DNA from: Mesorhizobium sp. NFR06
GTDB taxonomy: Bacteria > Pseudomonadota > Alphaproteobacteria > Rhizobiales > Rhizobiaceae
DNA: 64,000 nt
Direction of reading: 5' to 3'
Assembly (NCBI RefSeq): GCF_900115245.1
Contig: NZ_FOVT01000011.1
Location: forward strand, 1 to 64,000
Part shown: piece by piece, positions 56,550-64,000 of the stretch
Layout of the letters: every line of letters begins with the position of its first letter
Position numbering within the stretch: the first letter of the stretch is position 1
Notes under the pieces: model-generated
The model's input: the letters and a program-made list of their open reading frames with translations, nothing else
The model's database searches: none
What the model was told of the DNA's origin: nothing
Program-made: the position numbers and the translations under genes

Positions 56550-57359
56550 ATGTTCATCCCGCTTTACGACACCAACAGGCTGCGTCACATCCGCCTGCAA
56601 TATGTGACGATCGGCCTGATCGTGGTGAATGCGCTGGCCTATCTGGCGACCACGCTTGGCGGTGAGAACTTCACCAATGCCGCCGTTCTCGGTCTCGGCT
56701 TCATTCCGTCGGTGGTACACGACAAGGTCGAGCTGTCACCCGAATTCATCGTCATCCCGGAGAGCCTCAGCTACCTTACCTACTCGTTCCTGCACGCCGA
56801 TATCTTCCATCTCGGTGGCAACATGCTGTTCCTGTGGGTGTTCGGCGACAATGTCGAGGACGCGCTCGGCCATATCCGCTATCTGATCTTCTACCTGGCT
56901 TGCGCCGTCGCCGGCGCGTTTTTCCAGGGCTTGGTGGCCTGGGATTCGCAGGTGCCGTTGATCGGCGCCTCAGGCGCCATTGCCGGCGTCGTCGCCGCCT
57001 ATCTGATCCTCTACCCTCGCGTGAAGGTCTGGGTGTTGGCCTTTGCCCGCATTCCGCTGCGCATCCCGGCCTTCATCCCGCTGATCCTGTGGATCCTGTT
57101 CCAGGTTGTGATGTTTGCCGCCGGCGGCGAGGACCGGATCTCCTGGGCCTGTCATATCGGCGGCATCATCGCCGGGTCGATCTTGGTGCTGGTGCTGCGC
57201 AGCCGCGGCGTGCCGCTGCTGGCCGGCGCCGACGGCGAGCCGGACCCGACGCCGAACGTCCAGCCGCCCCCCGTTCCCGTCGAACCGGTCGCGAGCGACG
57301 GCGCCCCGGCGCAGCCGGCGTCGCAATGGGGCCGAGGAGCGGCAGCGCCCCGCGACTGA
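56550..57359 (+). CDS. rhomboid family intramembrane serine protease
   Basis: A 269-residue protein with six helices. The catalytic dyad is the Ser in LIGASGAIAGVVAAYL (GxSG) and the His in WACHIGGIIAGSILV. The segment SFLHADIFHLGGNMLFLWVFGDNVED is the rhomboid oxyanion/HxxxN part. A Pro-rich cytoplasmic tail of about 45 residues follows. The gene lies 21 bases after the adenosyltransferase. The substrate is unknown. Confidence 0.92.
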   Translation: MFIPLYDTNRLRHIRLQYVTIGLIVVNALAYLATTLGGENFTNAAVLGLGFIPSVVHDKVELSPEFIVIPESLSYLTYSFLHADIFHLGGNMLFLWVFGDNVEDALGHIRYLIFYLACAVAGAFFQGLVAWDSQVPLIGASGAIAGVVAAYLILYPRVKVWVLAFARIPLRIPAFIPLILWILFQVVMFAAGGEDRISWACHIGGIIAGSILVLVLRSRGVPLLAGADGEPDPTPNVQPPPVPVEPVASDGAPAQPASQWGRGAAAPRD

Positions 57360-57425
57360 ACCGATTTGGGTGCCTCGTGGGATATTGACGCGCCGGTTTG
57401 CCGCCACTACGGAAACGGCACCGTT

Positions 57426-57442
57426 GGGCGGATATTCCGCCC
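57426..57442. terminator. hairpin between rhomboid gene and etfB
   Basis: GGGCGGA-tat-TCCGCCC, a 7-bp perfect stem, 66 bases past the rhomboid stop and before the etfB promoter region. There is no T run, so its role as terminator is uncertain. Confidence 0.4.
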
Positions 57443-57521
57443 GGAATGTCGGCTTTCGACAACTCTGGCAGGGCGCTCGCTGCTATAGCGCCCCGACTAT
57501 CTCAGGAGAGGTGACAGGAAA

Positions 57522-58271
57522 ATGAAGATCCTTGTGCCCGTGAAGCGGGTTGTGGACGCCAACGTCAAGGTTCGGGTGAAAGCCGACGGACTGGGCGTCG
57601 AGCTTGCCAACGTCAAGATGGCAATGAACCCGTTCGACGAGATCGCGGTCGAGGAAGCGATCCGCATCAAGGAAGCCGGCAAGGCGGAAGAAATCATCGT
57701 CGTCTCGGTCGGTCCGCAGCAGGCGCAGGAGACGCTGCGCACAGCGCTCGCCATGGGCGCCGACCGGGCCATCCTGGTCAAGACCGACGAACAGACCGAG
57801 CCGCTGGGCGTCGCCAAGGTGCTGAAGGGCGTGGTCGAGGCCGAGAAGCCCGGCCTCGTCATCCTCGGCAAGCAGGCGATCGACGACGATTCCAACCAGA
57901 CCGGCCAGATGCTGGCGGCACTGCTGGGCTGGGCGCAGGGCACTTTCGCCTCCAAGATCGTGCTCGACGGCGACAAGGCCAAGGTGACGCGCGAGGTCGA
58001 CGGCGGCCTGCAGACGGTTGAGCTGAAAATGCCGGCGATCGTGACCGCCGACCTTCGCCTCAACCAGCCGCGCTATGCCTCGCTGCCCAACATCATGAAA
58101 GCCAAGAAGAAGCCGCTCGACGAGAAGAGCCCCGCCGACTATGGCGCCGACGTCAAGCCGCGCCTCAAGGTGATCAAGACCGAGGAGCCGGGCGGCCGCA
58201 AGGCGGGCGTCAAGGTGAAGTCGGTGGCCGAACTGGTCGATAAGCTCAAGAACGAAGCCGGCGTGCTCTAA
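57522..58271 (+). CDS. etfB: electron transfer flavoprotein beta subunit
   Basis: A 249-residue subunit that binds AMP and, with EtfA, carries electrons from acyl-CoA and other dehydrogenases to ETF:quinone oxidoreductase. Family segments are KILVPVKRVVDANVKVRV, NPFDEIAVEEAIRIKEAG and LGKQAIDDDSNQTGQMLA. An AGGAGAGGTGACAGG-type leader precedes ATG 57522. It is followed by etfA after 23 bases. Confidence 0.97.
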   Translation: MKILVPVKRVVDANVKVRVKADGLGVELANVKMAMNPFDEIAVEEAIRIKEAGKAEEIIVVSVGPQQAQETLRTALAMGADRAILVKTDEQTEPLGVAKVLKGVVEAEKPGLVILGKQAIDDDSNQTGQMLAALLGWAQGTFASKIVLDGDKAKVTREVDGGLQTVELKMPAIVTADLRLNQPRYASLPNIMKAKKKPLDEKSPADYGADVKPRLKVIKTEEPGGRKAGVKVKSVAELVDKLKNEAGVL

Positions 58272-58294
58272 GCGGTCAGGAAAGGAACAGGAAA

Positions 58295-59224
58295 ATGGCT
58301 ATTCTCCTCATCGCCGAACACGACAACGCAACCCTTTCCGACCAGACCGCCAAGGCGCTGTCCGCGGCCCTCCAGATCGGCTCGGATGTCGATGTTCTGG
58401 TGGCTGGCAAGGGCGCCAAGGGCGCGGCCGATGCCGCCGCCAAGCTGAAAGGTGTTCGTAAGGTGCTGCTCGCCGAAGCCGACGAGCTTGCCGAGCGTCT
58501 CGCCGAGCCGCTGGCGGCGCTAGTCGTTTCGCTCGCCGGCTCTTACGACGCGATCGTGGCGCCTGCCACCTCGTCGGGTAAGAATGTGGCGCCGCGCGTG
58601 GCCGCATTGCTCGATGTCGCCCAAGTGTCGGAGATCATCGAGGTGATCTCGCCCGACACCTTCAAGCGGCCGATCTATGCCGGCAACGCCATCCAGACCG
58701 TGCAGTCGACCGACGCCAAGAAGGTGATCACGGTGCGCACCGCCTCGTTTCAAGCTGCGCCGGAAGGTGGCGCTGCCTCGGTCGAAACGGCGAATGCCGC
58801 CGCCAATCCCGGCCTCTCGTCCTTCGTCGAGAACAGGCTGTCCGAGAACGATCGCCCGGAGCTGACCTCGGCCAAGATCATCATCTCGGGTGGCCGTGCG
58901 CTCGGTTCCTCGGAGAAGTTCCAGGAGGTCATCCTGCCGGTAGCCGACAAGCTCGGCGCCGCCGTCGGCGCCTCGCGCGCCGCGGTCGACGCAGGCTATG
59001 CCCCCAACGATTGGCAGGTCGGCCAGACCGGCAAGGTGGTCGCGCCCGACCTCTACATCGCCGTCGGCATTTCCGGCGCCATCCAGCATCTGGCCGGCAT
59101 GAAGGATTCGAAGGTCATCGTGGCCATCAACAAGGACGAGGAAGCGCCAATCTTCCAGGTTGCCGACTACGGCCTTGTCGGCGATCTCTTCGTCATCCTG
59201 CCCGAGTTGCAAAAGGCGCTTTGA
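58295..59224 (+). CDS. etfA: electron transfer flavoprotein alpha subunit
   Basis: A 309-residue FAD-binding partner of EtfB. The C-terminal FAD domain is clear: SGGRALGSSEKF, then GQTGKVVAPDLYIAVGISGAIQHL and AINKDEEAPIFQVADYGLVGDL. It forms the soluble heterodimer serving beta-oxidation and amino-acid catabolism, in line with the hydroxyacyl-CoA dehydrogenase that follows. Confidence 0.97.
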   Translation: MAILLIAEHDNATLSDQTAKALSAALQIGSDVDVLVAGKGAKGAADAAAKLKGVRKVLLAEADELAERLAEPLAALVVSLAGSYDAIVAPATSSGKNVAPRVAALLDVAQVSEIIEVISPDTFKRPIYAGNAIQTVQSTDAKKVITVRTASFQAAPEGGAASVETANAAANPGLSSFVENRLSENDRPELTSAKIIISGGRALGSSEKFQEVILPVADKLGAAVGASRAAVDAGYAPNDWQVGQTGKVVAPDLYIAVGISGAIQHLAGMKDSKVIVAINKDEEAPIFQVADYGLVGDLFVILPELQKAL

Positions 59225-59253
59225 CGCTTCCGGCTCTTGCATATTAAAATCCG

Positions 59254-59286
59254 AAGGGTGGGGTAGACGAAGTCGCCCCGCCCTTT
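59254..59286 (+). terminator. terminator after etfA
   Basis: AAGGGTGGGG (59254-59263) pairs with CCCCGCCCTT (59276-59285), allowing one G-T pair, with a 12-base loop and a short T run (TTTTAG). It lies 30 bases past the etfA stop. Confidence 0.75.
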
Positions 59287-59428
59287 TAGTTTGCACTGCA
59301 CAAAAATCGGGCCATCAAGGCCTGACAAGCTATTCCGGCCGTTTCGCATCCGGATGGCGGAAAATAAACGAATAGGAGCATTTTTCCCGCTTCAAGAAAG
59401 CGGAAATGCTCCAGACGGGATCGGGGTA

Positions 59429-60307
59429 ATGAGCAAGATCGAGACGATCGGCATTGTCGGCGCGGGTCAGATGGGAGGCGGTATCGCCCATGTCTCGGCG
59501 CTTGGTGGCTACAAGGTCCTGATCCATGACATATCGCCGGATCGGATCGAGAAGGGCATCGCCACCATCAGTGGCAACATGGCCCGCCAGGTGGGCTCCG
59601 GCAAGCTGGAGGAGAAGGCGCGCAACGAAGCGATGGCGCGCATCTCCGCTGCCCCTGCCATGTCCGATCTTGCCGCCGCCGACCTGGTGATCGAAGCGGC
59701 CACCGAGGACGAGACGGTCAAGCGCAAGATCTACGCGCAGCTCTGCCCGCAGCTCAATCCGGAAGCGATCCTGGCTACCAACACCTCGTCGATTTCGATC
59801 ACCCGGCTCGCCGCCCAGACCGACCGACCCGAGCGCTTCATCGGCATACATTTCATGAACCCGGTGCCGGTGATGAAACTGGTCGAGCTGGTGCGCGGCA
59901 TCGCCACCGAGGACCAGACCTTCGAGACGGCCAAGACCTATGTGAAGCACCTCGACAAGACGATCACCGTCTCCGAGGATTTCCCGGCCTTCATCGTCAA
60001 CCGCATCCTTTTGCCGATGATAAACGAGGCGATCTACACGCTCTACGAAGGCGTGGGTACGGTCGATGCCATCGACACCGCCATGCGGCTCGGCGCCAAC
60101 CATCCGATGGGGCCGCTGCAGCTTGCCGACTTCATCGGCCTCGACACCTGCCTGTCGATCATGCAGGTGCTGCATGAGGGCCTGTCGGACTCGAAATACC
60201 GCCCCTGCCCGCTGCTGGTGAAATATGTCGAGGCCGGCTGGCTCGGTCGCAAGACCGGCCGCGGCTTCTACGACTATCGCGGCGACCATCCGGTACCGAC
60301 GCGCTGA
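59429..60307 (+). CDS. 3-hydroxybutyryl-CoA dehydrogenase
   Basis: About 292 residues, NAD(P)-dependent oxidation of (S)-3-hydroxyacyl-CoA, short-chain type. The Rossmann start is IGIVGAGQMGGGIAHVSALGGY, the conserved NTSSISITRLA is present, and the catalytic His is in IGIHFMNPVPVMKLVE. ATG 59429 is chosen because the dinucleotide fold starts there; the frame opens 46 codons earlier without support. The etfBA-dehydrogenase order is common in Rhizobiales. Confidence 0.94.
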   Translation: MSKIETIGIVGAGQMGGGIAHVSALGGYKVLIHDISPDRIEKGIATISGNMARQVGSGKLEEKARNEAMARISAAPAMSDLAAADLVIEAATEDETVKRKIYAQLCPQLNPEAILATNTSSISITRLAAQTDRPERFIGIHFMNPVPVMKLVELVRGIATEDQTFETAKTYVKHLDKTITVSEDFPAFIVNRILLPMINEAIYTLYEGVGTVDAIDTAMRLGANHPMGPLQLADFIGLDTCLSIMQVLHEGLSDSKYRPCPLLVKYVEAGWLGRKTGRGFYDYRGDHPVPTR

Positions 60308-60331
60308 GCCTAGACTAATGCAAATGCTTAA

Positions 60332-60379
60332 GAGCCGGATTCAGATTTCAGATCGAGTCGACCTGAAATCATCCGGCTC
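60332..60379. terminator. large hairpin between convergent genes
   Basis: GAGCCGGAT (60332-60340) pairs with ATCCGGCTC (60371-60379) and GATTTCAG (60344-60351) with CTGAAATC (60363-60370); 3 bases bulge on the left side. It lies between the stops of the dehydrogenase gene and the convergent GGDEF gene and likely terminates both. Confidence 0.65.
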
Positions 60380-60409
60380 TAGGCTTAAGGCTTCTATCCC
60401 TGCTGACGC

Positions 60410-62362
60410 TCAGGACGCTGCCGCAAGCGCGGTTGTGTAGTCCCCCAAGTCCTCGTCCGGCGCGGCGGAAACGCAGCCGCGGCCTGCTGCCTTGGCAGCG
60501 TAGCAGGCGGCGTCGGCGCGGGCGATGATCTCGTCCACTTCGCCACGGCCGGCTCTGATCGGCGCAAGACCGATGCTGGCGCCGATCGAATGTGGGCGCC
60601 CGTCCCAGCTGAAATTGAGATTGCGGATGGCATCGATGATCGAGCGCGCCGCGATCGGTCCGCGCTCGGCGCCCGACTTGAGGATGACGGCGAACTCGTC
60701 GCCGCCGAGCCGCGCGACGATGTCTTCCGGACCGAGCACATTGCGCAGGGCGTCGGCGACGCGCTTGAGCAGCGCATCGCCCGCGGCATGGCCGCCGGTG
60801 TCGTTGACCGCCTTGAAGTGGTCGAGGTCGACGAACATGAACTGATGCTCGCCGCCATTGAGGCGGCATTGGTCGACCAGGTCCTCCATGGTGCGGATGA
60901 AGCTCGAGCGGTTGGCGAGCCCGGTCAGCGCATCGTGGGCGGCGGCGTAGGCCAGTTGCCGCTGCAGTGCGCGCGCGTCGGTGAAATCCTGGAAGACGAT
61001 GACCAGGCCGCAGAACTCGTCGCGGTCGTTCATGATCGGCGACACCACCTGGCGGATGCTGCAGCGGGTATCGTCGCGCCGCACGAGCACGGCGCGTGTG
61101 TTCCGGTCGCAGTGCGGCCGCTCGCTCGCCGGGGGGCGCGTCAGGCCGATTCGCTGCCCGCTTTCCTCATCGACCGCCCAATAGACATGGCCCAGCATCT
61201 TTCCCATCGCCTCGCCGACCTCGACGCCGGTGAGCTTCTCCGCGACCGGGTTCATGAAGGTAACCCGGTTGGCGGCATCGGTGCAGATCACCGCGTCGCC
61301 GATCGACTGCAGCGTCACCCTGAGACGCTCCTTCTCGTCGGCAAGCATTGCCGCCGAAACCATCAGCCGCGCCTCGGCCTGCTTGCGCTCGGTGATATCG
61401 GTCAGGCTTCCGATCGCCCGGATCAGCCGGCCCTGCGCATCGCGCTCGATCGCCTTGCCGCGATCAAGGATCCAGACCCAGTGACCGTCCTTGTGCCGCA
61501 TCCGGAACTCGGCCTCGAAAAACGGGGTCTCGCCCGCAAGATGCGCGCGATCCGCCTCTGCCACGCGCCCCTGATCGTCGGGATGGATCATGGTCAGCCA
61601 GCGGTCGGGGCTGCCGTTGAGTTCGCCATCGGCGTAGCCCAGCATCTTCACCCAGGTTTCCGAATAGGTGGTGCCGCCCTTTCGCATATCGAGGCTCCAG
61701 ACGCCCTGTCCGGCGCTGGTGAGCGCGAAGTTCCACCGTGTTTCCGCTTCTGCAATGCGCGCCTCGGCCTGCTTGCGAGCATCGATGTCCTCGATCTGCG
61801 ACACGAGATAAAGCGGCTTGCCGGTTTCCTCGTCGCGGATGACCGAGCCGGCGAGTTGCGCCCAGACCGGTGACCCGTCTTTCCTGAGGTAGCGCTTTTC
61901 GAAATGGTAGGAGCTGATCCTGCCTTCCTTCACGTTCTGCATCGTCTCGCGGCCGATCTGCAGGTCGTCTGGATGTGTGATCTGCGGGAAGGTCAGCGCC
62001 TCGATCTCCGCGCGGCTGTAACCCAGCATGGCGGCGAAGGCAGGGTTGGCCTGCTGGATGCGGCCGTCGAGGCCGACGATGGCAACACCGATCGCGGAGT
62101 CTTCCATGGCGCGGCGAAAGCGCTGCTCGCTCTCGGCGATCTGCCGGCGGTCATCGACGATACGGTGAATGAACAGCGCCGACAAAAACAGCGTCGCCGC
62201 CGTGATGGCGACGGAAATCTGCAGACAGAGCTTCAGCGCCTCGGCACCAAAGTCAAGGCGCGGCAACAGGATCGACACAGCGGTGGCAACCAGGCCGATC
62301 GCCAGCAGGCCCTGCGCGGCGTGCCTGTCGGCACGAGGCCCTTTCCAGTTCAACCACGTCAC
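60410..62362 (-). CDS. membrane PAS-GGDEF diguanylate cyclase
   Basis: About 650 residues: two N-terminal helices (LLAIGLVATAVSILLP and LCLQISVAITAATLFLSALFI), then three PAS/PAC units (about residues 80-430), then a GGDEF domain. The active site RLGGDEFAVILKSG is intact, so c-di-GMP synthesis is expected. The inhibitory I-site Arg (RxxD) is absent: GPED stands in its place, so product inhibition may be lost. GTG 62362 has GGGTGGGG seven bases upstream and is preferred to the TTG at 62386. Confidence 0.88.
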   Translation of the reverse strand: MTWLNWKGPRADRHAAQGLLAIGLVATAVSILLPRLDFGAEALKLCLQISVAITAATLFLSALFIHRIVDDRRQIAESEQRFRRAMEDSAIGVAIVGLDGRIQQANPAFAAMLGYSRAEIEALTFPQITHPDDLQIGRETMQNVKEGRISSYHFEKRYLRKDGSPVWAQLAGSVIRDEETGKPLYLVSQIEDIDARKQAEARIAEAETRWNFALTSAGQGVWSLDMRKGGTTYSETWVKMLGYADGELNGSPDRWLTMIHPDDQGRVAEADRAHLAGETPFFEAEFRMRHKDGHWVWILDRGKAIERDAQGRLIRAIGSLTDITERKQAEARLMVSAAMLADEKERLRVTLQSIGDAVICTDAANRVTFMNPVAEKLTGVEVGEAMGKMLGHVYWAVDEESGQRIGLTRPPASERPHCDRNTRAVLVRRDDTRCSIRQVVSPIMNDRDEFCGLVIVFQDFTDARALQRQLAYAAAHDALTGLANRSSFIRTMEDLVDQCRLNGGEHQFMFVDLDHFKAVNDTGGHAAGDALLKRVADALRNVLGPEDIVARLGGDEFAVILKSGAERGPIAARSIIDAIRNLNFSWDGRPHSIGASIGLAPIRAGRGEVDEIIARADAACYAAKAAGRGCVSAAPDEDLGDYTTALAAAS

Positions 62363-62503
62363 GATGCGACCCCACCCAATACGCAACTGCGCGTTGCCGC
62401 AACCCTGGCGGATCGATTTTAAGGAATGGTTGCGTGGACGGTAGCGATCGGTCCGCTAACCGGCAAACAATTGCCGGCATGATTAAGGATCGGTGTGCGG
62501 CGG

Positions 62504-63142
62504 CTACCAGCGCACGAATAGCCGCCCGCCAATGGCCCCGAGCAGCGTGAGGAAGGCGATCGCGATCGTGTACCAGGTGGCGACGAACAGCGGCGAATCG
62601 TCGAAGCAGTGTGCGGCATAGAAAGTTGCCGCGAGCCCGCCTGCAAGCAGGCCGGCGACCGCGCCGGCAAGCACCGGCCTGGTCGGCGCGCCATAGCGTA
62701 GCATGCCGAGGAAGATCGCCAGCGGGCCGATGCCGATCAGCGGGATGAAGGTCATGCAGATCATCATGTTCGAACCGATGAGCCGCTTGCCCCAGTCGGC
62801 CTCGGGCACGACGAAAAGCTCCAGAATCACCGCCAACACCACCAGCGCGGGCGCCGCGACCATCCAGGCCATCGCCCGCCGGGTCGAAGCACCCGGCATC
62901 GACAGCGCGCGGATCAGCGCGAAGGCGCTGGCGGCGAGCACCAGCGTGAACACGAATTTCGACATGAAGCGCATCGTGTGCATGGCCGGCATGAGGTCGG
63001 GACGCGGACCGATGGTCGCAAACAAGACCGCGGCCGCGATCGCCACGGCCACGCCGACGGCCAGCCACCAGGCCTTGCCGAGCGGCATCGCTTTGTCGCG
63101 GGCATCGGCGTCTAGCGCCTTGATGAGATCTTCGGTCCTCAT
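62504..63142 (-). CDS. nrsF: NrsF-like anti-sigma factor (DUF1109)
   Basis: A 212-residue protein with six helices, of the NrsF/DUF1109 family that holds SigF-type ECF sigma factors at the membrane. Visible are the short N-terminal cytoplasmic part (MRTEDLIKALDADA), helices such as AWWLAVGVAVAIAAAVLF, and a pair of Cys (MMICMTF, AAHCFDD) that may sense redox or metals as described for Caulobacter NrsF. It follows sigF with a 1-base gap. Confidence 0.85.
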   Translation of the reverse strand: MRTEDLIKALDADARDKAMPLGKAWWLAVGVAVAIAAAVLFATIGPRPDLMPAMHTMRFMSKFVFTLVLAASAFALIRALSMPGASTRRAMAWMVAAPALVVLAVILELFVVPEADWGKRLIGSNMMICMTFIPLIGIGPLAIFLGMLRYGAPTRPVLAGAVAGLLAGGLAATFYAAHCFDDSPLFVATWYTIAIAFLTLLGAIGGRLFVRW

Positions 63143-63143
63143 G

Positions 63144-63680
63144 TCACTGTCGTCCGAACCTTTTCGCGATCGCGGCTAGCCCGCGATGCAGCGACACGCG
63201 CACCGCCGTTTCGCTGATGCCGAGCCTGGTTGCCGTCTCGCCGATCGACTGGCCGTCCACCGAGATCGAGGAGACCACCGAGCGTTGCGCCGGCGGCAGG
63301 CCGTCCAGCGCCCGGTTGATGTCGCGCTCGCTGACCTTTTCCGTCTCCGGCTCGGCGAAGGTTTCGGCGATCTCGTCGATCTCGACCTCGATGCGGCGCC
63401 CGCGCCTGCGGAAAGCGTCGATCAGCTTGAAGCGGGCGATCGCATAGACCCACGGCAGGACAGGCGCATCCTGGCGCCAAGTGTGCCGTTTGACGTGAAT
63501 GGCCAGCAAGGTTTCCTGCACGACATCTTCGGGGTCGACCCCGCCCTGTACGACCTTGCGCCGGACGAAGCCGCGAACGAGAGCGGCTATCCGATGCAGA
63601 AAGTCGGCATAAGCCTTTTCGTCTCCCGCGATCGCAGCTCTGAGCAGCCTGGAAAACTCGGCCTCATCCTTGCCGGTCAC
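63144..63680 (-). CDS. sigF: ECF sigma factor, SigF-like
   Basis: About 178 residues. Region 2 contains VDPEDVVQETLLAIHVKRHTW and PWVYAIARFKLIDAFRRRGRR, and region 4 has LPPAQRSVVSSISVDGQSIGETATRLGISETAVRVSLHRGL. Together with the NrsF partner this is the SigF group that answers to oxidative or metal stress in Caulobacter. GTG 63680 with GGGGG upstream is the likely start; the longer frame to 63752 would run through the promoter. Confidence 0.88.
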   Translation of the reverse strand: MTGKDEAEFSRLLRAAIAGDEKAYADFLHRIAALVRGFVRRKVVQGGVDPEDVVQETLLAIHVKRHTWRQDAPVLPWVYAIARFKLIDAFRRRGRRIEVEIDEIAETFAEPETEKVSERDINRALDGLPPAQRSVVSSISVDGQSIGETATRLGISETAVRVSLHRGLAAIAKRFGRQ

Positions 63681-63697
63681 AAGAGTGTACCCCCGAT

Positions 63698-63724
63698 GTT
63701 CGCGTCTCGGCCCTGGTTTGTTAC
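63698..63724 (-). promoter_or_regulatory. candidate ECF (SigF-type) promoter of sigF-nrsF
   Basis: On the minus strand GTAAC (63724-63720) is followed after 15 bases by CGCGAAC (63704-63698), about 18 bases before the sigF start codon. ECF promoters often have an AAC-containing -35 and a CGA/CGAA -10, so this could be an autoregulated promoter. Confidence 0.35.
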
Positions 63725-64000
63725 GAGGCCGGCGAAATAATGTCCAAGCCAAACTACCGCAAAATCACGAAAGTTTGCGACGGCCGCCACGCCCTTCAAT
63801 TCTTCGTGGGAAGGCGGGACCCTTGCGACATCCGAGATGATCGCCCGGCACGATGCTGCTTATTTCGGCGGCGCCGCGATGATTTTTTCGCCACGGACAC
63901 GCCGCGATCGCCCGAGAATCGGGGAAAACAGCCTCAAGGCTGCCGTTTCGGATTGGCATGGCCCTTGCATAGGAACCGGCGTGCAGAGCGTCTAGGGTTC
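63725..64000. other. intergenic region at the right edge
   Basis: No gene is visible in this final stretch of about 275 bases. It contains a near-consensus sigma-54 promoter at 63953-63969 reading rightwards, so a gene must start beyond the window. Confidence 0.5.
63953..63969 (+). promoter_or_regulatory. sigma-54 (RpoN) promoter
   Basis: TTGGCATGGCCCTTGCA against the consensus TTGGCACGnnnnTTGCA: one difference. The -24 GG and -12 GC are 10 bases apart, as required. It reads rightwards out of the window. No NtrC or NifA site was recognised upstream in the sequence available. Confidence 0.7.

Noticed and set aside
63765..63959. A 64-codon leftward frame at the right edge
   Set aside because: No ribosome site and no conserved look; it overlaps the sigma-54 promoter on the other strand.

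Overview
The window looks like chromosomal DNA of a rhizobium-type alphaproteobacterium, most probably Mesorhizobium or a close relative. The grounds are high GC, the gene neighbourhoods lysC-ptsP-prfA-prmC facing ubiG, secA facing a PpiC-type foldase followed by argJ, and etfB-etfA-hydroxyacyl-CoA dehydrogenase, the DUF4167 and NrsF/SigF families, and several interspersed palindromic repeats of the kind seen between rhizobial genes. The genus is inferred from these features, not from a database match.

Layout. 0.4-9.6 kb: envelope genes (M23 endopeptidase, L,D-transpeptidase), an MFS exporter, a TMEM175-like channel, an MmcQ/YjbR protein and clpB. 9.8-18.8 kb: DUF4167, then the leftward series lysC, ptsP, prfA, prmC, two small proteins and ubiG. 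18.8-27.8 kb: an EamA transporter with a divergent MarR regulator, a leftward comF-grxC-nitrilase-DUF1178 series, a methyltransferase, a solitary Flp pilin, mutT-GNAT-argJ and a TetR regulator. 27.8-31.8 kb: ppiC facing secA. 31.9-35.9 kb: a large ATPase/LuxR regulator divergent from a DUF4242 gene, with strong palindromes around them. 36-40.1 kb: a lipid-linked glycan flippase, a CelD-like acyltransferase and a secreted beta-propeller.

40.25-48.44 kb is the accessory part. It has the marks of a small integrative element at the 3' end of tRNA-Leu(CAA). A degenerate copy of the tRNA 3' end lies at 40249-40267, the C-terminal remnant of a tyrosine recombinase abuts the tRNA, and a cytochrome b561 relic lies inside. 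Its cargo is one leftward run of five genes: a 1053-residue cyclase-like/ATPase/TPR regulator, a YcaO cyclodehydratase, a TfuA protein, an HExxH metallopeptidase and a 217-residue protein of unknown family. YcaO plus TfuA is the hallmark of peptide-backbone modification (thioamides or azolines). No conventional short precursor is visible, so this may be an undescribed RiPP-like or protein-modification system.

48.5-64 kb returns to core genes: yqaA, dsbB, an HNH nuclease, an AlkA-type glycosylase, gluQ, a DMT transporter, yihY, an SDR, a HIG1-like protein, a PduO adenosyltransferase, a rhomboid protease, etfBA, 3-hydroxybutyryl-CoA dehydrogenase, a PAS-GGDEF protein and a sigF-nrsF pair. A near-consensus sigma-54 promoter points out of the right edge.
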